A stretch of DNA of 64,000 nt. Source: Malus domestica. Lineage: Eukaryota; Streptophyta; Magnoliopsida; Rosales; Rosaceae. Location: NCBI RefSeq assembly GCF_042453785.1, contig NC_091668.1, forward strand, positions 8,204,001 to 8,268,000, written 5' to 3'. The position numbers and the translations under genes are program-made. Below are positions 45,101 through 55,857 of the stretch, one piece after another. The notes beneath the pieces are model-generated. The model worked only from the letters and a program-made list of their open reading frames with translations, was not told the origin of the DNA and ran no database searches. Position 1 is the stretch's first letter, and the number at the start of each line of letters is the position of its first letter.

Positions 45101-46745
45101 CCATTGCAGTTACAAACTGCTCAGCGTCTTGGAAACCTTTCAGTGTTAAAACGGCCATAACTTCTTCTAGAAAAATGATATTAACAATCCGCGAAATGCT
45201 CCAGAAAATAGACATCTGTAGCTTTCCAAGCATATAAGGCTTCTTTCTCTAATTGATTCTGAGCTGTTCGCAACTTGCTTCCAAAGTCGGCTGATCTGCA
45301 CAGGCAGTTTTGACGAATTTGTTACTAAAAATCCTACTTATGCTATTTTTCTTTTATTTGCTTGACCAATCCCACAAAACACAAAAACAAAGTAAATAGC
45401 TCAAAAATATAAGGAACTAACTAAGAAAAGACAAGTGAATTTGATGTAATATATATATATAAACATGAGCTTATCAATTCACATACCCAAAACTCTCATA
45501 AGTCTCCCACAACGACATTTAATGAGAATCAAACCGTCGATCAAAGGTATGGTCCATGATCTTACATCACTTGCTCCATAAGATCCAACCACTAGATTTT
45601 CACTAGTAAGTTCCTAAGGTCCAACAACCGATAACTGGGGTGCTCATAAAATTGTACGACAATCCAACGATCGGATTGTCGTCAATTGTGCAAACAAGTG
45701 GTGGTCCAATTTGATCACCACACCAAACAATTGAATTTCGGGAAACCGAGCTAGACATAGGTTCATAGGGTCACTAGAAGGTATTTGGTACTTAGACAAC
45801 ACTCATGGACGGTCCCATGCACTGCCACACACGATGCTAGTCATGGTGAAGGTTTTGAAAACCCAAATTTTCAACATTAACTAGATGAGCTCAAATTTAC
45901 GTGGTAACTAGAGCTCAACAAGGGAAACATTAATCACAACTAGACCAACGACAAATTCTAACCGGAAACCATCCAAATTCATCGGGGAAAATCGAGTTTC
46001 TAGGGTTCTAACACCCAACTCTAAAACAAATACTAAAGCACAAACCAAGCATACCAACTTGAATATTATGAAGAGTAGATGAAGTTTCATACCTCACTCG
46101 AAGGAAATGATTGCTGGAATCACCGGAAAAATGATAAAACCGTCGGAAAACCCACGGAACTTTGTTGCCTCGAACTGGAAAAATGGATAAGAAAATGGAA
46201 AATCTAACACTACAGAGATATAGGGCTTGTCAAGAGCTTTCCATGGACACCAAGATCACCCAAAACGAAGCTCGGATGAAGGAGATACAAGCGGGTCAAG
46301 TTTGTGGGTTAAAGGTCGAAAACGCCCCCAAAACGGGTCAAAACCAGACCCCTCCTTCCTTTTTCTGAAAACTTTTCTTTTTCTAATTGGTCCCTCACTC
46401 TTTTATTAAGCTCACTTAACCTTTAACCCATATGTGGGAATTAAATAGTTCTCACAATCTATAGTTCACAACTTCAAACGTCTGTAACTATACCGTTATA
46501 ACTTGGATTCGCAAACGGTTTTCTCCTATGCATTCATGGCTTCGAGACCTATTCGAAAACATTACTTGTGACCTCAAAAGGTCAACGAATTTTAAATAAT
46601 TATTTTCCAAACTTCACTCGTCGTAATTAGTTTAATTAAAATCTAAATCCAAACAATTTAAAATAAATTCTCGAGAAATAATATAAAATCTCAATAGTAC
46701 AAATACGTAGATTATAACAGTAAAATCCGGGAACGGAATTTCACA
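42176..46745 (-). mobile_element. 4.57-kb non-coding insertion with TG..CA ends (giant solo LTR or LARD)
   Basis: The insertion lies in the copia RNase H part. Its + strand begins TGTCACGCCTCGATC and ends GGAACGGAATTTCACA, so both strands start TG and end CA. The flanks GCTGC (42171-42175) and GTTGC (46746-46750) are a 5-bp duplication with one mismatch. No retroelement protein is found, and the first and last few hundred bases are not copies of each other, which favours a solo LTR. On the minus strand it would start TGTGAAATTCCG, which I associate with gypsy LTRs of apple (memory). It includes repeated GATTCCGGACCATCACTC blocks at about 43207 and 43287. Confidence 0.6.
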
Positions 46746-46750
46746 GTTGC

Positions 46751-47552
46751 TATGCTTTTCTCAAAGAATAACAAAAGGACTTTCGCCTCAAGGTTGATGG
46801 ATGTGAAATTTCTCAAAGTCAAAGAAATCGTCAAGAAAAGGGAGATTGATATTCAGTATATGTCTATTGGTGTAATGATTGCAAATCATCTTACGAAAGC
46901 TTTGCCAAATAATGTGTTTAAAGAACATGTTACATAGATGGGGGTCTTGGAATCTTTTGACAAGTGGGAGTGAATTACTTCAAAATTGGAAGACCCTAGT
47001 GATGATTCATTAGTAAGCAGAGGCTTTAAGGCAGCATGTCTTCACAGTTAGGTAGTTTCATTATTGAAATTGAAGTGTTTGTTTAGCTAGTTTTATCACC
47101 TTATTTTTGGTTTTCAATAATGTTCAATTCTTCCAGTTCTGTGATGAATTGTTCCAGAAAACAAGTTTGTTTAATGATATTGAAAGTTTGCTAGTGAAAC
47201 GATTTTTGTGGTTTTACTGAGGCATACTTGTTACTGCTATTTTTATATTGTTTTGATTGATAAAATTGGTCACTAACTGAGGTCTTAACGTTCTTGAGTT
47301 AAGAATTGGTTTGTATGAGTGGGAGTAGTGCACTCCATGCTCCTGTGTTTTGGTTCACATAAGTGTTGAATGCAGATCGGATATGTGGTGATTGATGAAT
47401 CATTTTTGTAATGTATAGATCAGATTCTTGAGTCCCGTATTTTGAAATGCATGGCTATGATGTATGTGAATAAGTTTTTAATTAAGGCTTGGTGATCACT
47501 TCTGTAAATCTTAAGAAACTGGTTGTTTGTGTTTCATATTCAAGTGGGATAA
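46751..47552 (+). mobile_element. Copia RNase H tail and 3' leader-side region
   Basis: Protein pieces with LFSKNNKR and MIANHLTKALP, the end of copia RNase H. The following 600 bp is non-coding and ends with AAGTGGGATAA, a purine tract just before the LTR copy at 47553. Confidence 0.75.
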
Positions 47553-48196
47553 CGTAAGATTAAGAGTATGAAACATATACTAGGACCGGTTATAGTGCTT
47601 GAGATTGATATGGAAAAGTCTTGATTAAAAGCTGTTTTGGTTATCCTCGTTGTTTTAGGATAACAGAATTGAATATAGCCTAATTCTTTTGGGAGTAGGA
47701 TTCAGAACTGGAGTTATATTTGGACTCATAAATTCTCATGGTTTGTATAGTTTGAATCCTAGACTCATTTTGATAGGGAATAGTCGAAGGAGTGCTATAT
47801 ATAGTTCAAATCACTGCTCTTGTAGAACACAGTTCATTTAGCTCAAGACCTATTGATTGGAAGAGCTATTGGTTTTGTAAAAGAGGAGAAGGTTTTGAAC
47901 ACAAAAGCTGCAATGGCTTCATCATCAGGTCCGAGTTCTGCAGGTGAGTTTTCTAGGTCCCTTGTTCTTGTGTTTGGTTTGTTCTTTGTTTTGTACAAGT
48001 TGCGATTCAATTGGATGAACCTGTTTTCTTGGATGTAAGTTTATCAAACTTGGTCTTACAGGACCATCCACAAAACACACGAGGTTCTGACTCTTTAGTA
48101 AAGAAACAGTTTGGGACAACCAAATAGGGTAATTATTGGAATTGAGCTTGACTGTGATAACGTGAGAGACGTATGGGAAGAACAGACGGGTCGACA
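47553..48196 (+). repeat. Right copy of the 644-bp direct repeat
   Basis: The LTR part (47553-48060) and gag-fossil part (48061-48196) match 37303-37946 with few differences. After 48196 the minus-strand gag piece continues to its likely start near 48230 (MSDGQTLPPLLLS). Confidence 0.85.
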
Positions 48197-49200
48197 GAAG
48201 CAGTGGTGGAAGAGTTTGGCCATCGGACAAACGAAATGGTTCCGGTTAAAAGAGAAAGGACTGAGGAACATCAATCACAAGGCTCTGATGGCCGGAAAAA
48301 ACTTCGGTAGAACTTAACTTGCCACAAAACTATGCAGAGAAGGCGATAATCTGGAGGCAGTTTGTGTTATCCTTAATAACATCACATACAGAGATTAATG
48401 CGTGACATTATCACAGTAATAAGTAACATCACATAAGACCGTGTATGTAGCCGATACAGATACGTATATAGTCTTGCACTCGGAGAAAAAGTCTGGCGAC
48501 TAATTCAGTACTTTTGATCCAAGATGTGGTTCGAATTCGGGTAGTTTATCTCGGCCGTCGTAAATTCCCATATTCGAAACCAGCTCGATCCAGATCGTGA
48601 TTAGCCCCTATATTTACTTGTTTCATGACCTGTGTCCAGCCCGAAACATAACGATGCCTGCCAAGAGTACTATTGACAGTTCCCTAATTGAACGTTATTT
48701 TGTTTAGTCTGTGTTTATGAAACGTATGTGTAAAAATTGAACCATTTATGTCATTAATAATGTGTCGATGCCAACATAATATAATGACAATGTTATCGAT
48801 GTATTTTCAATAATATCAACCCAATATCAGTGCACATCCGATCTTTAACACTGGCAGACAGGAAATTTCTGTAATTTGTTACTAGAGAAGTAGAGATCAT
48901 TTCTGTATCTACTGTCATGTGCATATTGTTGAAAATTGTTCCATCATCAGTTTTATCAACTCTACAGAAGCAAATGAAACAAATCAAACTGAAATTACAG
49001 GCCGAAACAAAACTTACAACGTTATACGCGATCATAAATGAAAGAACAAGATGCGACGTTATTCCGTTAATAGATCAAGAACGATATTCTCTTATTAACT
49101 GTCATCAGAATCTGAACATACGACCCAGAAAGTTCAACATACACGATTCCAAAAACCGGAAAGCTTCCAATTACATTTAACATTCTTCGAAATTCTGGGA
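48197..49200. other. End of copia fossil flank, then intergenic / 3' UTR side
   Basis: 48197-48320 continues the minus-strand copia gag fossil leader. From about 48330 nothing coding is seen. The right part is presumably the 3' UTR of the minus-strand ATP synthase gene. Confidence 0.5.
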
Positions 49201-50736
49201 CTAAGCTCTTTGCTCAACATATGACCCAGAAAGTCCAGAAGTTCCCAGAACAGTGATCTGCAATCAGAATACAAAATCGTATGAGAAGTGTACAAATAGA
49301 TTCGCATTGCTTTGCACACTGCATGTGAATGTGCCACATAGGAGTTCCGACACTGCGGGATAATAATAAACCATGTACCACAAATGCCGAAATGAAAAGC
49401 TTCATGCCAAAGCATCGTTTATGTTGAAAGACCCCCTTTCCAGTTCCCACGGGAAGAGAGATCGAAAATAAGGGACTGAGGATCGTTACCAGACTTAAAA
49501 TATATACCTCAAACACGTCAATTTTGATGTTCTACTCTCCTAACTCCCAAGTGAGCTAAATAACTAAGATAATTTTCCTTCAATGCTGCTCATACGGATA
49601 AGAAAAGTACCAGATAACTGCACCTATGATTTGATATGGCTTTCTCAAAAGGTAATACAACAACAACAACAAAGCCTTTTCCCACTAAGTGGGGTCGGCT
49701 TCTCAAAAGGTAATACTAACCGAAAATCTTATCTAGCTATAACTTTTATCATCTTTATATAAATACCTTTCCCCACTCAGAACCGATTCCGCTGCATCTC
49801 ATCTTCAAGTATATCAGCTTAGTTCCCAACTCTGTCTCAACCTTCTTCCGCAAATAGGTCTCCTCAGGCCCAAATGCATCCAAATAAGTAATGTAGCGAT
49901 CGTAAATGGTCTTCAGTGCATTCACGTACTCATCTGACAAGGGCTTGACATTCTACAGACAATACGAAAACACAAAAATCAAAAGAATTGCAGAGCCAGG
50001 CGACAGTGAAACCACAAAGTCCCTAATGATTATAGTACCTCTCCGCTCGCACCAATGCTGTCATCAAGTTCCATCTTTAAATTAGTAATCATCCCGCCGA
50101 ACTCCTCAACAGCCTCCGCTGCCCGGAAAACATTAGTAACAACCTCTTTGCCAGTCTGGTCATCAGTATTCTCAGACAATGCCGCCTTCGCATCATGGAT
50201 GACGATCTCGGGCAAGTGATCCCAACTTGCAGCCAGTAAATCCTTGAAAACATTGAGCAGCGCAGGGTCTTTAATGGCAGGCAAATGACTCACATCATCA
50301 CTATAAAATTTCCTACTTCCCAACCCCCTTGAAAACGGGAACTTGCAATCATCTGCGGATTCGCAACATACCCACATGGAATTTCAGCAGAAAATAAAAG
50401 AAAAAAAAAACCCAAATCATTTTACATCACAAGAAGCTCAAACATGCAGTTTTTAATACAGAAAATCAGATTGCAACAATAACCCATTTCAAATTTGCAT
50501 CATATCTATCAAAATTTTCATTGAAACCAGATTGAAGTCGAACGGAGAAGGAGGGAGTTACCGGAAGAGAAGTCCTTGGCGATTGGGGATGAAAAATTGA
50601 ATAGGGCTCGAGCAGCAGCGGCGGAAGAGTGGATGGATTGGGAGTTGCGTAGGAGCTTCTGGTTGGCGGCGGCTAGTCGATAAGATCTGCAGGACAGTGA
50701 GCGGTAGAGCGATCTCAGAGCGATCATCTTCTCCAT
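49201..50736 (-). CDS. MGP1: Mitochondrial ATP synthase 24 kDa subunit (4 exons)
   Basis: Exons on the minus strand: 50736-50562, 50352-50039, 49952-49767, 49257-49201; together 732 nt, 243 aa. All junctions are GT-AG and in frame. The N-terminus (MEKMIALRSLYRSLSCRSYR) is Arg/Ser-rich, a mitochondrial presequence; M4 is an alternative start. The mature part has SHLPAIKDPALLNVFKDLLA, EIVIHDAKAALSENTDDQT, FRAAEAVEEF and SIGASGENVKPL, then TYLDAFGPEETYL, LKMRCSG and the end GTSGLSGSYVEQRA. This matches the plant-specific ~24 kDa (FAd) subunit of F1Fo ATP synthase, required for male gametophyte function in Arabidopsis (MGP1). The last exon is only 19 codons and lies beyond a 509-bp intron that carries a tiny RTE insertion. 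The first intron sits within the Asp codon after KDFSS. Confidence 0.93.
49643..49716 (-). mobile_element. 42-bp RTE LINE 3'-end insertion with 16-bp target duplication
   Basis: TCTCAAAAGGTAATAC occurs at 49643-49658 and again at 49701-49716. Between them (49659-49700) is (AAC)n AAAGCCTTTTCCCACTAAG plus TGGGGTCGG, the extreme 3' end of the RTE family seen at 17617. It sits in the last intron of the ATP synthase 24 kDa gene, with the same sense as that gene. Confidence 0.9.
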
Positions 50737-51031
50737 TGTTACGGAGCTTTACCAGAAAATCAATGGGGAAGGAAGACTGGAAGAGCAGAGACAGAGACGG
50801 GACACTGAAATGCGAAAAGGTGATACCTTTGACAACAACAGTTAGCATCCCACGTGGAATCCACCTTTGAGCTTTTGTGTTGGGCTGGACCTTAATGTAT
50901 TGGGCTTTGGATACCCAAATTTGGGAGAGTGCAAAATTACGGTTGTATTGGTTGCCAATAAATATATCTCGAAATTTAAATGAACAAGACTTGACTATTA
51001 AAGAATCAGCAGCCCCTCCTACTGAGAGCCA

Positions 51032-51100
51032 ATCACGGCTAGACATGTGTCCAAGTTGTGATTTTTTTAATCACGACTTGAACACATACCGTGCCGTGGT
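51032..51100. repeat. Imperfect palindrome, ~32-bp arms
   Basis: ATCACGGCTAGACATGTG.. (51032-51063) and its imperfect reverse complement (51069-51100) are separated by 5 bases. About 25 of 32 positions pair. It could be a remnant foldback element; a structured RNA is not supported. Confidence 0.6.
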
Positions 51101-51593
51101 AAGTTTTTAGTAGGATGAGCTGTTGATTCTTTTAGCAGCGAAGTTAAATCCAATTTAAATTCATGAGAAAAGATATTGACACTGTGATGATGCTCATTGT
51201 GAATAAAGTGTGGTGAGAAATGTATTTACGAATTTGGGGTGAGCAGTGGGTCGAGCAAGACTGCTTTAGTCCATCCATATTTAGTTTGCTTGATAGCTCC
51301 TTTCTGGTTCAGCTCATTCGGGCAATTTCTTTTGGTCCGTCACCGAGTTGAGTTTGTCGAAGCATGTAAAAATCCAACATAAGAAACACAAAATAAAATA
51401 CAATGTATAATGTGTTGTCAACTATTTATAGTATCGAGGTTGGTTTCACGACCAATAAACATTTTTAACATTATTGATTTGTTATAAAATGTTTTATTTG
51501 TTCCAGAATCACTTCCAAACAAATTCTAAGCTAGAAAAAAATACCGATACAAGAATAAAATCAAATGGTGTTCTCACTCTTGCCATATTATTT

Positions 51594-51860
51594 GAGGGCT
51601 CGTTTGGATGTACTTTCAAAATGATTAAAAGCGCTTTTAGAGAAAATATTTTTGAGTTCCAAAAGCACTTGAAATGTTTTCTTGCAAGAGAGGAACTGGT
51701 GCTTCTTGCAAGAAATATTTTTGAGTTCCAAAAGCACTTCAAATAAGCACTTTAAGTGTTTTTTTCAGGATTTGCTTACATTTTTACCAATGATTGATTT
51801 CAAAAACATTTTCACCAAGAACGCTTTCAGTCATTTTGAAAGTACATCCAAACGAGTTCT
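51594..51860. mobile_element. MITE with ~35-bp inverted ends (CTCGTTTGGATGTAC)
   Basis: CTCGTTTGGATGTACTTTC at the left is the inverse of GAAAGTACATCCAAACGAG at the right, and the match continues through AAAATGA.T.AAAGCG. Inside, ATATTTTTGAGTTCCAAAAG occurs twice in direct orientation. The exact target duplication is unclear. Confidence 0.8.
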
Positions 51861-54660
51861 GAATTAGTACTTTAAAATAATCTAAACTACATATTAATAA
51901 AACCTCTTTGTTAACCAAAAGAAGGTGAAAATATATTTTTATTTTATATCACAACAAAAAAAATTAAGAACAATAACTTAATTTCATAACCAAAATTTTG
52001 TTTTTTTTAAACCTCACCTAAATGTGATTTTATCATCTCTATTTTTTTTTAATTATAAAAAAATAAAACCTCTCGCCCTCTTTCCTCACTCTCACATCCT
52101 CTCTCACTCTCTTCTCCTCTCCTTCAATTTTAAAAACAAAAGTAAAAAAAATTCACACATTTCGTGTGCAGGCGTATACTAGTTAAATAAAAAAAAATGG
52201 TAACGTGATTGGAATGCTTGAAATTTCAAAGTGTTAAAAGTCAAAATTGTCGGACATTTTTATATATCCAGCATTACCCACGTAATTCAAATACACATTT
52301 TTCAAGCCAATTTTTTCTTCATCTTGCAAATCAAATCAAAATATTGGACCTTGCTTTGTCACATTTTCATGACGTTTTTTATTATTTTTTTTTTTTCTTT
52401 TGTTTATTTTAATTTCGAAATTTGACCGCTTATAGAAAATTAATTGATATCCAATCAAGAATGTAGGTGCCTTGGTGGTGGAGGTTGTTTCTCATAGTAT
52501 AATTGTTCATAAGATGCTAAGAAAAACTCCAACTGGTTTTATTTATTTTTATTTCTTTCTGGCACGGGCTTGGGGATTTTATTTATTTATTATTATTTTT
52601 TTGGTGATTTTGTAGTTAATGGCATTGGCTGGAACTTTCTTTGTAAGTCTAATTTCTTAATATTTTGTTATAAGTACTGATATGCTCACCCACTTCTTAT
52701 CAAAAGTTTTATCCATAAGTTAACTCTTTGATAAAATGACATAAAGATGTTCAATGCAGATGTTAAAAAATAAATGTCAAATATAATTTGACGGCTAATG
52801 TGACAATGTGATTTGCTCTTTCTTCATACCTTTAAATTTGATTGCAAATTTGATTGCATGCCACTTAAGATTCAACATCTCATTTGAAGATGGTCTAAGG
52901 ATCTAGAAGTTGTCCAAAGTGTAAAGCTTTGGTTTTTGCTATTCCAACGGACTGCTCTTTCTCTGACTCCTTTTCTTCCTATTCTCCCTCAAAGTATCGT
53001 CCTTTTTTTTTTCTTCATTCGATTTGTTTTTTCCGTATAAAAAAAATTATGTTTGTTGTTCACCCAGTTTGTTAATTTTGGGATTTTTCGTTAATCCATG
53101 AACAAGATCTGTATAGACACATAGACCCATGGATCCATACATCTCGATCGGAAAAGAATCAATATCAAAGAAAGAATCGGAATTGATCGATATTTTTCTC
53201 AAAAAAAAATATGAAAAAGAAACGAATGATGAAACATAAATCATGTATCAACTAAGCCCTCTCAAGGACTTGTTCAGGGCGCCCAACACATTAGAAACTC
53301 ATTGCCCATGGATAAAGAAAAAAAATTACTATAATAGTGGATTCGGAATTTGATTAATTTTTTAACTTAGGTGCTATCCGATAAAAAAAGTCCTTTCATA
53401 ACGCTAGCATTCCTAACGCTTCTCTTATCCGACATTACTACCATTACCTGTCGAATTTTACTTAATATCTGACAATAATTTATTTTTCTTGTTGTTTTTA
53501 AGAACGCCACTAATGGGTAGTTACATAGTCGTGCAATCCGTGTTTGCACTACCACCCTTCTTCAACACGACTTCTTCTCCCTCCTCTTCCTCGTTAATTC
53601 CACCTTCTCCTCATGAATCAATGAATTCCTTGCGAATCAATTTGAATACTTAAAGGCAATTAAGGTAGGGCTTCAATTCCCACCTACACATTTGCACCAA
53701 ATCGCGCTACCGTGGTCACATCCAAAAAGCGGCTGCGAGTGTCAAGTTACGGTGGTTGAGCGTCGTGAGATTGAGAACCGCCGTGAGACGAAGAATCATA
53801 CCGGAGAGGGAGGTGAGCAAGAAGATGCGTTGGTTTTAAGTTATCATTCTTTTGCAATAAACAAAAGTGTTTTGTCTGGTTATTACAAGTTGCTGGTAAA
53901 TTAGTAACCACAAGAACGTCTACATACATTATACACGTTTGTTTAGTGAGTAGAGACAACATTTTTATATAAAGTATTTGCTTAAATGAGGGATAAAGGT
54001 GTGACTTAATTGTACTTATCACATCGTATGACTTAACTCAATCCTTCCACCTTTAACATCATTTCTACTCCGATTTCAGATAATTTAGTAAACAACTTTA
54101 ACATAAATCTAATTCTGATTACTCCACCGTCCAATTATTCCTCAATTCAATTCCTCATAACTACAATTGCCCTCATTCTGATTATAAATTAGTAAACGAG
54201 CCATTAGAGTAGAACATCGTGTGACTTAATTATAATTAATTAGTACCTCGTATGGCTTAAAGGTGTCAAGTCCCCTATTAATTTTTTTTAATAAAAAGAA
54301 GTTTAATAAATTGGGTATATATCAATGTTTTATATTTTATATTAAGAGTTGCTTCTCTAAAAATCACTTATAAACACTTAAAGTTGTTATGCTAGAAGTG
54401 CTTTAATTTGAAACAAGCTTACATTTATATTTAAAATTTGATGTGCTTGCTTTCTAAAAGCACGTTGAAGTGCTTTATAAACAAGCACATAACAAGTGTT
54501 TTATGCAATAATCTTCAAAATTGTTTATACAACCAAGAAGAATTGTTTGTCCAAAATCACTAAACTAGGATACACACATAATATGATATTGCCGTAAACA
54601 ACTAGCCAAATTATTCTTCCTTATTTTTCTGTTGGGCGCAAAAAATCTTCTACCTTTAAA
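51861..54660. other. Intergenic, AT-rich; no gene seen
   Basis: Only short ORFs of no known domain. A GC-richer strip at 53080-53310 (GATCCATACATCTCGATCGG, GGACTTGTTCAGGGCGCCC) differs from its surroundings and may be foreign (organellar?) but is not identified. At 54350-54520 AAGTGCTTTA / AAGCAC blocks resemble the small MITEs. Confidence 0.5.
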
Positions 54661-54768
54661 ATACTAGAGTTGTGTAGGCATGTGTATGGTACAACCATAT
54701 ACAATTCCATTCCCTCACTCACACTCTTCTCATCTCCCTCCATAAAATGCATGTCAAATCTTGTCACT

Positions 54769-54865
54769 ATAATTCAAGTCGTTCTCCAACGTCCAAAGCC
54801 TCTCTCTCTCTCCCTCTATAATTCAGGTCATTCTCCAACGTCCAAAGCCTCTCTCTCTCTCTCCC
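54769..54865. repeat. 49-bp tandem duplication with (CT)n in the CXE leader
   Basis: TATAATTCA(A/G)GTC(G/A)TTC followed by TCCAACGTCCAAAGCC and a CT run occurs twice, 49 bp apart, ending about 40 bp before the carboxylesterase ATG. It probably lies in the 5' UTR. Confidence 0.85.
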
Positions 54866-54900
54866 TCTCCCTCTCTCCTCCTTGTTTCTCTTCCATACAA

Positions 54901-55857
54901 ATGGCTGCAACCACCTCACCGGAAGTGTTACTTGACGTCCTTCCATACCTCCGAGTCCTCAAAGATGGCACAATCGACAGACTCGCCGGAACCCAAGTCG
55001 CTCCTCCCGGCCTCGATCCACAAACCGGAGTTTTATCCAAAGACATCGTCATCTTCCCCAAGACTGGCGTGTCTGCCCGACTTTACCGACCCAGCACCGC
55101 CAAACCCGGCCATAAACTTCCCCTCATCATATACTTCCACGGTGGAGCCTTCTGCATAGCTTCCGCTGGCGAGCCGCTTTACCACACCAGCCTCAACAAC
55201 CTTGTTGTGGAAGCCAACGCCATAGGGGTTTCAGTAAACTACAGATTAGCACCTGAGCACCCGCTCCCCACCGCTTACGAAGACTGCTGGGCCGCCCTTA
55301 ACTGGGTTTTCAACGGTGGCACAGGTCGTGATTCATGGGTCAAGGACCACGTCGATTTCGAGCGCGTGTTTTTGGTCGGAGACAGCGCAGGGGCTAACAT
55401 TGCACACCACTTGGCCTTACGGATCAAGCCCTCCGATCCGGATCCGAAATTGAAGATAGCCGGGATTGGTATGATCAATCCATACTTTTGGGGGAAGGAG
55501 CCAATTGGTGGGGAGGTGGGGGATTTCGTGAGGAAGTCCATGGTGGACACGTGGTGGAATTTCGTTTGCCCGTCGGAGGAAGGCTGCGACGACCCGCTTA
55601 TCAACCCGTTTGTGGGCGGATCGCCGGGGTTGGAGGGGTTGGCTTGTGACAAAATACTTGTTTTGGTGGCAGGAAAAGATATATTGAGGGATAGAGGGAT
55701 GCTTTACTATGATGAGTTGGTGAAGAGCAAATGGGGAGGGAGGAAGGAGTTGATTGAAACACAAGGGGAGGATCATGTTTTTCATATCTTTAATCCCAAT
55801 TGTGACAAGGCCAAGATCTTGATTAGGAATTTGGGTAAGTTCATTAATCAAGATTAG
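54901..55857 (+). CDS. CXE: Class I plant carboxylesterase (CXE, alpha/beta-hydrolase)
   Basis: Intronless, 318 aa. The ATG at 54901 (MAATTSPEVLLDVLPYLRVL) is chosen because upstream frame sequence is CT-repeat leader. The oxyanion-hole motif HGGAF is at 80-84, the nucleophile elbow GDSAG at 160-164 (Ser162), a likely Asp260 in AGKDILRDRG and His292 in EDHVFHIF. NYRLAPEHPLP at 113-123 is typical of the family. No signal peptide is seen, so it is likely cytosolic. Related enzymes hydrolyse short-chain esters (in apple, volatile acetate esters), act as hydroxyisoflavanone dehydratases, or detoxify xenobiotics; the gibberellin receptor GID1 is a non-enzymatic relative lacking the His. The complete triad here argues for an active esterase. 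The substrate cannot be read from sequence. Confidence 0.94.
   Translation: MAATTSPEVLLDVLPYLRVLKDGTIDRLAGTQVAPPGLDPQTGVLSKDIVIFPKTGVSARLYRPSTAKPGHKLPLIIYFHGGAFCIASAGEPLYHTSLNNLVVEANAIGVSVNYRLAPEHPLPTAYEDCWAALNWVFNGGTGRDSWVKDHVDFERVFLVGDSAGANIAHHLALRIKPSDPDPKLKIAGIGMINPYFWGKEPIGGEVGDFVRKSMVDTWWNFVCPSEEGCDDPLINPFVGGSPGLEGLACDKILVLVAGKDILRDRGMLYYDELVKSKWGGRKELIETQGEDHVFHIFNPNCDKAKILIRNLGKFINQD

Larger units (their letters stand above)
37303..48060 (+). mobile_element. Ty1/copia element with 508-bp LTR-like repeats, broken and nested
   Basis: Direct repeats at 37303-37810 and 47553-48060 are both 508 bp. The flanks GGACT (37298-37302) and GGACC (48061-48065) suggest a 5-bp target duplication with one mismatch. 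The internal order is gag, zinc knuckle, protease, integrase, RT and RNase H, as in copia. A 4.57-kb non-coding insertion lies in the RNase H part. It is broken in several places. Confidence 0.75.

Noticed and set aside
53080-53310. Possible plastid or mitochondrial DNA insertion
   Set aside because: Composition differs from the surroundings, but I could not match it to any organellar gene; a search against plastid and mitochondrial genomes would decide.
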